A DNA stretch of 64,000 nucleotides from Herbidospora sakaeratensis (GTDB taxonomy: Bacteria; Actinomycetota; Actinomycetes; Streptosporangiales; Streptosporangiaceae). The DNA lies in contig NZ_BBXC01000008.1 of the NCBI RefSeq assembly GCF_001570525.1, forward strand, positions 62,001 to 126,000, written 5' to 3'. The notes under the pieces were generated by a model. The model made no database searches, was not told where the DNA came from, and saw only the letters and a list, made by a program, of their open reading frames with translations. The position numbers were made by a program, and so were the translations under genes. This document shows positions 8,770 to 17,684 of this stretch, in pieces (position 1 is the first letter of the stretch; every line of letters begins with the position of its first letter).

Positions 8770-10034
8770 TGCGGGTCCTGTTCGTCGTCAACCCGGAGAA
8801 GTCGATCTTCCAGTACCTGGTCCCGCTCGCCTGGGCGCTGCGCACGGCGGGCCACGAGGTCAGGGTGGCCAGCCAGCCGGCGTTCGCCACGGTGATCACG
8901 CAGGCGGGGCTGACGGCCGTGCCGGTGGGCGAGGACCGCGACCCGTGGCGCATCACCGCGAACCGGCCCGACCTGCGGGAGGCGATGCGGGTCGGCATCA
9001 TGAAGCCGTACGACGCCTTCGACGACTCGGAGAAGGCGACGTGGGAGTACCTGCGGCCGGGGCTGGCCGAGGCGGTCCGGGGCTGGCACCGGGTGGCCAA
9101 CTTCCCGATCATCGCGGAGCTGGTCGGGTTCGCCCGGCACTGGAAGCCCGACCTGGTGCTCTGGGAGCCGCTCACGTTCGCCGGGGGCATCGCCGCCCGG
9201 GCGTGCGGCGCCGCGCACGCGCGGGTGTTGTTCGGCGTCGACGTGTACGGCGGCGTGCGCGCCCTGTTCCGGCGGCTCGACGCGCTGAGGCCGGACGAGG
9301 AGCGGGCCGACCCGATGGCCGAGTGGCTGACCGGCTACGCCCGCAAGTACGGCTTCGACTTCGGCGAGGACCTGGTCACCGGCCACTTCACCGTCGACCA
9401 GCTGCCCCGCAGCCTCCAGGTCGAGGCCGCCGGCCTCGACTACGTGCGCATGCGGCACGTCCCCTACGGCGGGCCCTCGGTCGTGCCCGACTGGTTGCGC
9501 GCCCCGCCGGAACGCCCCCGCGTCGGGTTCACCCTGGGCCTGCACGCGACGGAGATCTACAGCGGTTACAACGTCGACGTCCAGGACATCCTCGACCACC
9601 TGGGCGAGCTCGACGTCGAGGTGGTCGCCACCGTCGCGGCCAGCGAGCGGCCCAAGCTGCGCCGGATCCCGCCCAACGCCCGGGTGGTGCCCTTCGTGCC
9701 GTGGCAGGCCCTCGTGGCGACCTGCGCGGCCGTCGTCCACCACGCCGGGGCCGCCACCCTGGCGACCGCCGCTCTCCGCCCGATCCCGCAGCTCTCGCTG
9801 CACTACCACTTCGACCAGCCGACCCTCGCCCGCAGGCTGGCCGCCCACGGGGCGGGGCTCGAACTGCACACCAGCGAGGCCACCGGGCCCGCCGTCGCCC
9901 ACGCCGTGCACCGGCTGCTCACCGAGCCCGCCTTCGCCCGCCGCGCCCACGACCTGCGCGACGAGGCGCACGCCGCGCCCTCCCCCAACGACCTCGTCCC
10001 GCACCTCGAACAACTCACCGCCAAGCACCGCTAG
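8769..10034 (+). CDS. Glycosyltransferase 1 of the eight-gene array
   Basis: A 421-residue GT-B enzyme of the EryCIII/DesVII-like (DUF1205-containing) family-1 type, opening MRVLFVVNPEKSIFQYLVPL. The acceptor half carries the shared LTAVPVG and WKPDLVLWEPLTFAGGIAARACGAAHAR segments. The nucleotide-binding motif is altered: residues 324-330 read HHAGAAT where most members have HxGxGT, followed by LHYHFDQPTLARRL instead of the usual PWDxDEP. Copy 3 has the same changes, so these two are sister copies. It starts within the stop of the ketoreductase gene. Sugar and acceptor are unknown. Confidence 0.93.
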   Translation: MRVLFVVNPEKSIFQYLVPLAWALRTAGHEVRVASQPAFATVITQAGLTAVPVGEDRDPWRITANRPDLREAMRVGIMKPYDAFDDSEKATWEYLRPGLAEAVRGWHRVANFPIIAELVGFARHWKPDLVLWEPLTFAGGIAARACGAAHARVLFGVDVYGGVRALFRRLDALRPDEERADPMAEWLTGYARKYGFDFGEDLVTGHFTVDQLPRSLQVEAAGLDYVRMRHVPYGGPSVVPDWLRAPPERPRVGFTLGLHATEIYSGYNVDVQDILDHLGELDVEVVATVAASERPKLRRIPPNARVVPFVPWQALVATCAAVVHHAGAATLATAALRPIPQLSLHYHFDQPTLARRLAAHGAGLELHTSEATGPAVAHAVHRLLTEPAFARRAHDLRDEAHAAPSPNDLVPHLEQLTAKHR

Positions 10035-10046
10035 GGAGACGACACG

Positions 10047-11297
10047 ATGCGCGTCCTGCTGGTCACGTACCAGAGCACGACCATCTTCACCGCGATGGTG
10101 CCGCTCGCCTGGGCGCTGCGCACGGCGGGCCACGACGTCCGCGTCGCCAGCCAGCCCTCGTTCACCGGCGTGATCACCCAGGCCGGGCTGACGGCCGTGC
10201 CGGTCGGCCGGAACCACACGACGTGGCGGGTCGGCGAACTGCACCCCGAGCAGGTCGAGGCGGAGCGCAACGGGCTGCCCGCGCCCTACGACACGGTCGC
10301 CGGCGACGCCGAGCCCGACTGGGCGCGCATGCGGGACGGCTACGCCGAGATGCTGAGCCGCTGGCACAAGCTGGACAACTTCCCGATGATCGCCGACCTG
10401 GTCGACTACGCCCGGCACTGGGAGCCCGACCTGGTGATCTGGGAGCCCACCACGTACGCGGGGCCGATCGCGGCGCGGGCCTGCGGCGCGGCGCACGCGC
10501 GGCTGCTCTGGAGCGTGGACGTCTTCGGCGCCGCCCGCGAGCACTACCTGCGCCTCGCGGCCGGGCGGCCCGACGACCCGCTGGGCGAGTGGCTGGGCGG
10601 CTACGCCCGCAAGTACGGCTTCGACTTCGGCGAGGACCTGGTCACCGGCCAGTTCACCATCGACCAGGTGCCCGGCTCGCTGGCCGTGCCGACCGCGCTC
10701 GACCGGGTCCCGATGCGGACCGTGCCCTACGGCGGCCCGGCCGTCGTGCCCGGCTGGCTGCACGCGCCGCCGGAGTTGCCCCGGGTGGCGCTGACGCTGG
10801 GCACCACCGCGACCGAGCGCTACGCCGGGTTCGCCGCCAACGTGCCCGACATCATCGCCGCGCTGGCCGACCTCGACCTCGAACTGGTGGCCACCCTGCC
10901 GGCGAACGTGCAGGGCACGGTCGGCGCCCGCCCGGAACGCACCCGGCTGGAGACCTTCGTCCCGCTGCACGCGCTCGCGCCGACCTGCGCGGTCGTCATC
11001 AACCACGCGGGCCCCGGAACGTTCCTCACCACCGCCCTGTACGGCGTCCCGCAGGTGACGCTGCCGTGGGACTTCGACGAGCCGGAGCTGGCCAGGCGGG
11101 CGGCGGCGCAGGGCGGCACGCTCACGCTGCGCCCCGACCGGGTCACCGGCGAGGAGGTCCGCGACGCCATGTTGCGCCTGATCGACGAGCCGGGCTTCGC
11201 CGACCGGGCCGAGGACCTGCGCCGGGAGATGCTCGCGATGCCGAGCCCGGCCGAGCTGGTGCCCCGCCTCGAAGAGCTGACCGCCAAGCACCGCTGA
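10047..11297 (+). CDS. Glycosyltransferase 2 of the array
   Basis: A 416-residue GT-B enzyme, MRVLLVTYQSTTIFTAMVPL at the start. The donor-site motif is canonical (NHAGPGTFLTT from residue 319), followed by VPQVTLPWDFDEPELARR, where the Asp/Glu pair is expected to contact the donor sugar. Middle segments GYARKYGFDFGEDLVTGQFT and VPYGGPAVVPGWLH are shared with its neighbours. The gene follows copy 1 by 12 nt with a GGGAG ribosome site. It is less like copy 1 than copy 3 is, although it lies between them, which argues for duplication of a larger unit or rearrangement within the array. Confidence 0.93.
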   Translation: MRVLLVTYQSTTIFTAMVPLAWALRTAGHDVRVASQPSFTGVITQAGLTAVPVGRNHTTWRVGELHPEQVEAERNGLPAPYDTVAGDAEPDWARMRDGYAEMLSRWHKLDNFPMIADLVDYARHWEPDLVIWEPTTYAGPIAARACGAAHARLLWSVDVFGAAREHYLRLAAGRPDDPLGEWLGGYARKYGFDFGEDLVTGQFTIDQVPGSLAVPTALDRVPMRTVPYGGPAVVPGWLHAPPELPRVALTLGTTATERYAGFAANVPDIIAALADLDLELVATLPANVQGTVGARPERTRLETFVPLHALAPTCAVVINHAGPGTFLTTALYGVPQVTLPWDFDEPELARRAAAQGGTLTLRPDRVTGEEVRDAMLRLIDEPGFADRAEDLRREMLAMPSPAELVPRLEELTAKHR

Positions 11298-11313
11298 CGC
11301 AGGGAGGACGACC

Positions 11314-12573
11314 ATGCGGGTGATGTTCGCCGCCGTGCCGGCCAAGACGATCTTCCAGTACATGGTGCCGCTGGCCTGGGCGTTCCGCGCGGCGGGGCAC
11401 GAGGTGGTGTTCGCCAGCCAGCCGGGCTTCGCCGGCGTGATCACCTCGGCCGGGCTGACCGCCGTGCCCGTCGGGCGCGACCGGGAGTTGCGGATGGTGC
11501 GCTCGGCCGAGGAGCTGGAGGCGGAGCGGGTGGGCATCCCGCCGCCGTACGACGCCTTCGACGATCCGGAGAAGGCCACCTGGGAGTACCTGAAGCCGGG
11601 CATGGCCCGGGCGGCGAACCTGTGGCACCGCTACGGCAACTTCCCGATCATCGCCGACCTGGTGGACTTCGCCCGGCACTGGAAGCCCGACCTGGTCGTC
11701 TGGGAACCGCTCACCTTCGCCGGTCCGGTCGCCGCGCGGGCCGCCGGGGCCGCGCACGCCCGCCTGCTGTTCAGCGTCGACGTCTACGGCGGGGTGCGCG
11801 CCCTCTACCGGCGGCTCAACGAGCGGCGGCCCCCGGAGCTGCGGTCCGACCCGATGGCCGACTGGCTGGCCGGCTACGCCCGCAAGTACGGCTTCGACTT
11901 CGGCGAGGACCTGCTCACCGGCCAGTTCACCGTCGACCAGCTGCCCCGCAGCCTCCAGGTCGAGGCCGAGGGCCTCTCCTACGCCCGCATGCGGTACGTC
12001 CCCTACGGCGGCCCCGCGGTGGTCCCGGGCTGGTTGCGCGAGCCGCCCGCCCGCCCGCGTGTCGGGTTCACCATGGGGCTCAGCGCGACGGAGACCTACA
12101 CCGGCTACAACGTCGACGTCCAGGACGTCCTCGACCACCTGGGCGAGCTCGACGTCGAGGTGGTCGCCACCATCGCGGCCAGCGAGCAGCCGAAGCTCCG
12201 GCGGATCCCGCCCAACGCCCGGATCGTGTCCTACGTCCCGTGGCACGCCCTGGCCCCCACCTGCGCCGCCGTCATCCACCACGCCGGGGCCGCGACCCTG
12301 GCCACCACGGCGCTGCACCCCGTGCCGCAGCTGTCGCTGCACTACCACTTCGACCAGCCCACCCTGGCCAGGAAGCTGGCCGCGCACGGCGCGGGGCTGG
12401 AGATCCACACCACCCGGGCCACCGGCCCAGCCGTCGCCGAAGCCGTCGACCGGCTGCTCACCGAGCCGTCGTTCGCCCGGCGCGCCCACGACCTCCGCGA
12501 CGAGATGCACGCGCTGCCCAGCGCCGCCGAGCTCGTCCCGCACCTCGAAGAACTCACCGCCAAGCACCGCTGA
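11314..12573 (+). CDS. Glycosyltransferase 3 of the array
   Basis: A 419-residue GT-B enzyme very close to copy 1. Both contain GGVRALxRRL, DFGEDLxTGxFTVDQLPRSLQVEA, YNVDVQD-LDHLGELDVEVVAT and the unusual HHAGAATLAT motif (from residue 322 here) followed by LHYHFDQPTLAR. The Gly-to-Ala change in the diphosphate-binding loop is therefore shared by a recent pair rather than being a single error. An AGGGAGGACGACC ribosome site precedes the ATG. Such pairs may add the same sugar at different positions, or one may be redundant; the sequence cannot say which. Confidence 0.93.
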   Translation: MRVMFAAVPAKTIFQYMVPLAWAFRAAGHEVVFASQPGFAGVITSAGLTAVPVGRDRELRMVRSAEELEAERVGIPPPYDAFDDPEKATWEYLKPGMARAANLWHRYGNFPIIADLVDFARHWKPDLVVWEPLTFAGPVAARAAGAAHARLLFSVDVYGGVRALYRRLNERRPPELRSDPMADWLAGYARKYGFDFGEDLLTGQFTVDQLPRSLQVEAEGLSYARMRYVPYGGPAVVPGWLREPPARPRVGFTMGLSATETYTGYNVDVQDVLDHLGELDVEVVATIAASEQPKLRRIPPNARIVSYVPWHALAPTCAAVIHHAGAATLATTALHPVPQLSLHYHFDQPTLARKLAAHGAGLEIHTTRATGPAVAEAVDRLLTEPSFARRAHDLRDEMHALPSAAELVPHLEELTAKHR

Positions 12574-12590
12574 CCAGGAAAGAGACCCGG

Positions 12591-13871
12591 ATGCGCGTCC
12601 TGATTACGACATATCCAGAGAGGACCCATTTCCTGCTGATGGTGCCGCTCGCGTGGGCGCTGCGCACGGCGGGCCACGAGGTGCGGGTGGCGGTGCAGCC
12701 GAAGTTCGCCGACGTGGTCACCCAGGCCGGGCTGACGGCCGTGCCGGTGGGCGGCGACCGCGACCTGTGGCAGGTCATCGGCCGGGTGCGGAACCTGCCC
12801 CGGCAGGACCGGGCGTTCGCGGGGAACCGGGAGCCCGGCTACCCGTCGCCCTACGACGCCTTCGAGCGCGACCCCGCCGACCTCACCTGGGAGGACCTGC
12901 GCGACGGCTACGAGCGGCAGATCTCCGGCTGGCACAAGGTGAGCAACGTGCCCATGGTCGCCGGGCTGGTCGACTTCGCCCGGCACTGGCGGCCCGACCT
13001 GGTCATCTGGGAGCCGACGACCTTCGCCGGCGCCGTCGCGGCCCGCGCCTGCGGGGCCGCGCACGCCCGGCTGCTCATCGGCGCGGACGTCTACGGCATC
13101 GCCCGGGAGCACTTCCTGCGCCTGAAGGACGGCCGGGCCGACCCCCTCGCCGACTGGCTCGGCTCCTACGCCCGCAAGTACGGCTTCACCCCGGGAGAGG
13201 ACCTCGCCACCGGCGACTTCACCCTCGACGTGCTGCCGCCCCCGCTGCGCGTCCAGGCCCGCGACCTCACCTATGTGCCCGTCCGCTACACCCAGTACGG
13301 CGGCCCCGCGTCGGTGCCCGCCTGGTTGCGCACCCCGCCCGAGCGCCCCCGGGTCGCCCTCACGATGGGCCTGACCATCACCGAGCACGACGTGGGCTAC
13401 CCGGTCGACATGCAGGGACTCCTCGACGAGCTGGCCGACCTGGACATCGAGCTGGTCGCCACCGTCCCCGACGCGGAGAAGGAGAAGCTGGAGCGCATTC
13501 CGGCCAACGCGCGCCTGGTGCCGTACGTGCCGCTGCCCGACCTGGTGCCGACCTGCTCGGCCGTGATCCACCACGGCGGCGTCGGCACCATGGTCACCAC
13601 CGCGCAGTTCGGCGTCCCGCAACTCTCCCTGCCGTGGGACGTCGACCAGCCCGCCCTCTCCACCCTGCTGGCCGCCGCCGGAGCAGGGCTCACCATGCAC
13701 TCCACCACGGCCACCGGCCCGGCCGTCCGCGACGCGGTGCGGCGGCTGCTGACCGAGCCGTCCTTCGCCGAGGGCGCGGCGCGGCTGCGGGCCGAGGCGC
13801 TGTCGGTGCCGGCTCCCAACCAGGTCGTGCCCCGCCTGGAGGAGCTGGCCGCCCGGCACGGCCGGAGGTGA
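12591..13871 (+). CDS. Glycosyltransferase 4 of the array
   Basis: A 426-residue GT-B enzyme starting MRVLITTYPERTHFLLMVPL at ATG 12591 after an AAAGAG ribosome site, 17 nt from copy 3. It pairs best with copy 5: both have TTYPExxHFLxM, GGDRDLWQ, a GEDLATGDFT segment and a MSNVPMV/VSNVPMV stretch. The donor motif HHGGVGTMVTT and LPWDVDQPALS are intact. The acceptor-side loop between LTAVPVG and YDAF is longer than in copies 1-3 (IGRVRNLPRQDRAFAGN), as expected if acceptor specificity differs. Confidence 0.93.
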   Translation: MRVLITTYPERTHFLLMVPLAWALRTAGHEVRVAVQPKFADVVTQAGLTAVPVGGDRDLWQVIGRVRNLPRQDRAFAGNREPGYPSPYDAFERDPADLTWEDLRDGYERQISGWHKVSNVPMVAGLVDFARHWRPDLVIWEPTTFAGAVAARACGAAHARLLIGADVYGIAREHFLRLKDGRADPLADWLGSYARKYGFTPGEDLATGDFTLDVLPPPLRVQARDLTYVPVRYTQYGGPASVPAWLRTPPERPRVALTMGLTITEHDVGYPVDMQGLLDELADLDIELVATVPDAEKEKLERIPANARLVPYVPLPDLVPTCSAVIHHGGVGTMVTTAQFGVPQLSLPWDVDQPALSTLLAAAGAGLTMHSTTATGPAVRDAVRRLLTEPSFAEGAARLRAEALSVPAPNQVVPRLEELAARHGRR

Positions 13872-13879
13872 GGGCCGCC

Positions 13880-15136
13880 ATGCGCGTGTTGTTCACCACC
13901 TATCCGGAGAAGGCGCACTTCCTGGCCATGGCGCCGCTGGCGTGGGCGCTGCGCGCGGCGGGCCACGAGGTGGTGTTCGCCGTGCAGCCCGCGTTCTGCC
14001 CGGTGGTCACCCAAGCCGGGCTCACCGCCGTGCCCATCGGCGGCGACCGGGACCTCTGGCAGCTGATGAACCGCGACCTGAACTGGATCGCGGCCGGCAT
14101 GAACGGCCTGCCGGTGCCCTACGACGCCGCCGAATGGCGGCCCCAGGACGTCACCTGGTCCTACCTGCGCGACGGGTACGCCGCCCAGGTGCCGCGCTGG
14201 CACAAGATGAGCAACGTCCCCATGGTGCCCGCCCTGGTCGACTTCGCCCGGCACTGGAGACCCGACCTGGTGATCTGGGAGCCGACCACCTACGCGGGCG
14301 CCGTCGCGGCCCGGGCCTGCGGCGCGGCCCACGCCCGCCTGCTGTTCAGCGTCGACGGCTTCGGCGTGACCCGGGAGCACTACCTCCGCCTCAAACCCGA
14401 CGGGTCCGGCGACGACCCCCTGGCCGAATGGCTCGACGGCTACGCCCGCGCCTACGGGTTCCCGTACGGCGAGGACCTCGCGACCGGCGACTTCACGATC
14501 ACGCTGATGCCGCCCTCGATGCGCCTGGAGGCCGAGGGCCTGCGCTACGTGCCGCTGCGCTACGTGCCCTACGGGGGCCCGGCCGTCGTCCCCGGCTGGT
14601 TGCGGGCCGCGCCGGAGCGGCCGAGGGTCGCCTTCACCACGGGCATCAGCTTCGCCGAGCACGGCGCGGGCAGCGCGGTGAGCCTCCTCGACGTGCTCGG
14701 CGCCCTGTCCGAACTCGACGTCGAGCTGGTGGCCACGGTGGGCGACGCCGACCGGGAGCGCCTCGGCGGGAAGCTGCCGGGCAACGTGCGGCTGGTGCGG
14801 TTCGTGCCGATGCAGGCGCTGGTGGCGACCTGCTCGGCCGTCATCCACCACGCCGGGTTCGGCACGCTGGCGACCACGGCGCTGCAGGGCGTGCCCCAGC
14901 TGGCGATGCCGTTCGACGGCGACGGCCCGGCGCTCGCCCGGCGGATCGCCGCGCAGGGCGCCGGGCTGGCGCTGCTGGCCGCCCAGGTCAGCGGCCCGAC
15001 CATCCGCGACCGGTTGTCGCGGCTGCTGCGCGAGCCCGCCTTCGGCGTCGCGGCGGGCCGCCTGCGGCAGGAGATGCTCGACATGCCCTCCCCCAACGAA
15101 CTGGCCGGGGACCTGGCCGAGCTGGCCGGGCGGTGA
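13880..15136 (+). CDS. Glycosyltransferase 5 of the array
   Basis: A 418-residue GT-B enzyme, ATG 13880 preceded by GGAGG (around 13864), 8 nt after copy 4. It starts MRVLFTTYPEKAHFLAMAPL and shares most acceptor-side features with copy 4. The donor motif is HHAGFGTLATT. The following segment reads MPFDGDGPALARR rather than PWDFDEP, so the residues that normally contact the sugar (Asp/Glu-Pro) are replaced by Gly-Asp-Gly. This suggests a different donor or altered activity; structural modelling would be needed to tell. Confidence 0.92.
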   Translation: MRVLFTTYPEKAHFLAMAPLAWALRAAGHEVVFAVQPAFCPVVTQAGLTAVPIGGDRDLWQLMNRDLNWIAAGMNGLPVPYDAAEWRPQDVTWSYLRDGYAAQVPRWHKMSNVPMVPALVDFARHWRPDLVIWEPTTYAGAVAARACGAAHARLLFSVDGFGVTREHYLRLKPDGSGDDPLAEWLDGYARAYGFPYGEDLATGDFTITLMPPSMRLEAEGLRYVPLRYVPYGGPAVVPGWLRAAPERPRVAFTTGISFAEHGAGSAVSLLDVLGALSELDVELVATVGDADRERLGGKLPGNVRLVRFVPMQALVATCSAVIHHAGFGTLATTALQGVPQLAMPFDGDGPALARRIAAQGAGLALLAAQVSGPTIRDRLSRLLREPAFGVAAGRLRQEMLDMPSPNELAGDLAELAGR

Positions 15137-15141
15137 CCGGC

Positions 15142-16416
15142 ATGCGCGTGCTGTTCGTCGCCAACCCCGAGAAGGCCCACCTGCTGGCCATGGTGCCGCT
15201 GGCCTGGGCGCTGCGCGCGGCCGGCCACGAGGTGCGGGTCGCCTCGCAGCCCGCCTTCGCCGGCGTGATCACCCAGGCCGGGCTCACCGCCGTGCCGGTC
15301 GGCCGCGACGCCGACCTGTGGCGGCTGCTCGCCCGCGACCCCCGCCTGCCCGGCTGGACGTGGCGGCCCGCCTACGGCCTGCCCGCCCCCTATGACGTGG
15401 CCCAGTTCCCCGAGCGGGGCGCCTGGGAGCACCTGACCGAGGGGTACGCCGAGGTGCTGCGCCACTGGCACCGGCCCGGCTGCCTGCCCATGATCGCCGG
15501 GCTGACCGAGTTCGCCCGCCACTGGCGGCCCGACCTCGTCGTCTGGGAGCCGCTCGCCTTCGCGGGCCCGATCGCCGCCCGCGCCTGCGGGGCCGCGCAC
15601 GCGCGCCTCCTCTGGAGCCTGGACGTCTTCGGCCTGACCCGCGCCCGCTTCCTGGACCTGAAGGAGGGCCGGCCGGCGCACGACCGCGCCGACCCGCTGG
15701 CCGAGTGGCTCGACGGCTACGCCCGCATGCACGGCGGCGCCTTCGCCGAGGACATGGTGACCGGCCAGTTCACCATCGACCAGCTGCCCGCCTCGATCGC
15801 CGTGCGGGCCCCGGGCCTGCGCCACGTCCCGGTCCGGTACGTCCCCTACGGCGGGCCCTCCGTGGTGCCCGGCTGGTTGCGCGAACCGCCCCGGCGTCCC
15901 CGCGTCGCGCTGACGATGGGCGTCAGCCTCACCGACCACGCGGCCGGGTACTCGGTCAGCGTGCGCGACCTCCTGGAGGCGCTGGCCGACCTCGACGTCG
16001 AGGTCGTCGCCACCATTGCCGACGCCGAGCGGCACGGCCTGCCCACGGTGCCGGGCAACGCCCGCGTGGTGCCCTACGTGCCGCTCCAGGCGCTGGCCGC
16101 GACCTGCGCCGCGGTGCTCAGCCACGGCGGCTTCGGCACCATGCTCACCACGGCCGGGCACGGCGTGCCGCAACTCGCGATGCCGTGGGACTTCGACGGC
16201 CCGCTGTTCGCCCGGCGGGTGGCCGCGCAGGGCGCGGCGCTGGCCGTCGACGCCGACCGGGTGACCGGCGAGCACGTCCGCGCCGCCGTGCTGCGGCTGC
16301 TGGAGGAACCCGCCTTCGCCAAGCGGGCCGACGACCTGCGGGCCGAGATGGCCGCCCTGCCGAGCCCCGGCCGGCTGGTCGCCCGGCTCGAGGAACTGAC
16401 CGAGAGGAACCGCTAG
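15142..16416 (+). CDS. Glycosyltransferase 6 of the array
   Basis: A 424-residue GT-B enzyme, MRVLFVANPEKAHLLAMVPL. The ATG at 15142 is 5 nt past the stop of copy 5; a GTG at 15133 overlapping that stop would add three residues (VTG) and cannot be excluded. The donor motif SHGGFGTMLTT replaces the first His by Ser, as in several family members. MPWDFDGPLFARR follows, with Gly in place of Glu, the same change as in copy 5. An acceptor loop RDPRLPGWTWRPAYGL is unique to this copy. Confidence 0.92.
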   Translation: MRVLFVANPEKAHLLAMVPLAWALRAAGHEVRVASQPAFAGVITQAGLTAVPVGRDADLWRLLARDPRLPGWTWRPAYGLPAPYDVAQFPERGAWEHLTEGYAEVLRHWHRPGCLPMIAGLTEFARHWRPDLVVWEPLAFAGPIAARACGAAHARLLWSLDVFGLTRARFLDLKEGRPAHDRADPLAEWLDGYARMHGGAFAEDMVTGQFTIDQLPASIAVRAPGLRHVPVRYVPYGGPSVVPGWLREPPRRPRVALTMGVSLTDHAAGYSVSVRDLLEALADLDVEVVATIADAERHGLPTVPGNARVVPYVPLQALAATCAAVLSHGGFGTMLTTAGHGVPQLAMPWDFDGPLFARRVAAQGAALAVDADRVTGEHVRAAVLRLLEEPAFAKRADDLRAEMAALPSPGRLVARLEELTERNR

Positions 16417-16418
16417 CC

Positions 16419-17684
16419 ATGCGCGTACTGTTCGTGATCAACCCCGAGACCACCACGCTGCTGCCCATGGTGCCGATGGCCTGGGCGCTCCGCACCGCCG
16501 GGCACGACGTCCGGGTCGCCAGCCAGCCCGGCTTCGCCAAGGAGATCAACCAGGCCGGGCTCACCGCCGTGCCCGTCGGCCGCGACATGGACATGTACCG
16601 CCTCGTCGAGGTGGCGATGGACGTCCACGAGGACATCGGGCACGGCCTGCACCGGCCGTTCGACGTCGTCGACGACCCCGCCAAGGCGACCTGGGAGCGC
16701 ATGCTGCCGGGCTACGTGGAGGCGGTCGCGGAGGAGCACCGGCGGGAGAACTTCCCGATCATCGCCGACCTGGTCGACTTCGCCCTGCACTGGGAGCCCG
16801 ATCTGGTGATCTGGGAGCCGTCGACGTACGCGGGCGGCATCGCCGCCAAGGCGTGCGGGGCGGCCTCGGCACGGCAGCTGATCTCCATCGACATGTTCGG
16901 CGTCACCCGCGACCACTTCCTGCGGCTCAAGGCGCAGCGGCCGCCGGAGGACCGGGCCGACCCGCTGGCCGACTGGCTCGGCGGCTACGCCCGCAAGTAC
17001 GGCGGCGAGTACACCGAGGACATGGCCTCCGGCCACTTCACCATCGACCAGCTGCCTCCCTCGCTTCGCCGGGAGGCCGACCTGCACAACGTGCCGCTCC
17101 GCTACGTCCCCTACAACGGCGTGGCCGTCGTGCCCGACTGGTTGTGGCAGGAGCCGCGGCGGCCGCGCGTCGCCCTCACCCTGGGCTGGACGGCCGGGGA
17201 ACGCTTCGCGACGTACACGGTCGACGTGCAGACCGCGCTCGACGCGCTGGCCGACCTCGACGTCGAGGTGGTGGCCACCATCGCCGAGGCCGCCCAGAAG
17301 GAGCTGCGGGTGCCGGACAACGCGCGCATCGTGCCCTTCGTCCCGCTGCACGCGCTGGCCCCCACCTGCAGCGTCGTCATCAACCACGCGGGCGCCGGCA
17401 CGCTGATCACCACCGCCGGATACGGGATCCCGCAGCTCACCCTGCCGTGGGACATCGACGAGCCCGAGTTGTCCCGCCTGCACAGCGCCCAGGGCGCCGG
17501 GCTGACGATCCGCGGCGACCTGGCGTCCGAGGAGGAGATCCGCACCCAGGTGCGGCGGCTGCTCGACGAGCCTTCCTTCGCCCAGCGCGCCCGCGACCTG
17601 CGCGACGAGATCCACGCCATGCCGACGCCCAACCAGCTGGTCCCGCAGCTGGAGGAGCTCACCGCCAAGTACCGGAGCCGCTGA
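16419..17684 (+). CDS. Glycosyltransferase 7 of the array
   Basis: A 421-residue GT-B enzyme, MRVLFVINPETTTLLPMVPM, only 2 nt after copy 6. With copy 8 it forms a pair sharing FDVVDDPAxATWERML, REHFLRLKAQxPP and GRDxDMxRL. The donor motif NHAGAGTLITT and LPWDIDEPELSR are canonical. The conserved VPYGGP is replaced by VPYNGVAVVPDWLW, a local change near the inter-domain linker. The gene overlaps copy 8 by one base (TGATG), implying coupled translation. Confidence 0.93.
   Translation: MRVLFVINPETTTLLPMVPMAWALRTAGHDVRVASQPGFAKEINQAGLTAVPVGRDMDMYRLVEVAMDVHEDIGHGLHRPFDVVDDPAKATWERMLPGYVEAVAEEHRRENFPIIADLVDFALHWEPDLVIWEPSTYAGGIAAKACGAASARQLISIDMFGVTRDHFLRLKAQRPPEDRADPLADWLGGYARKYGGEYTEDMASGHFTIDQLPPSLRREADLHNVPLRYVPYNGVAVVPDWLWQEPRRPRVALTLGWTAGERFATYTVDVQTALDALADLDVEVVATIAEAAQKELRVPDNARIVPFVPLHALAPTCSVVINHAGAGTLITTAGYGIPQLTLPWDIDEPELSRLHSAQGAGLTIRGDLASEEEIRTQVRRLLDEPSFAQRARDLRDEIHAMPTPNQLVPQLEELTAKYRSR

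Noticed and set aside
8529-11603. Very long reverse-strand open frame opposite the glycosyltransferase array
   Set aside because: It lies opposite well-conserved glycosyltransferases and its product is low-complexity Arg/Gly/Val/Asp-rich, as expected for an antisense frame in high-GC DNA.
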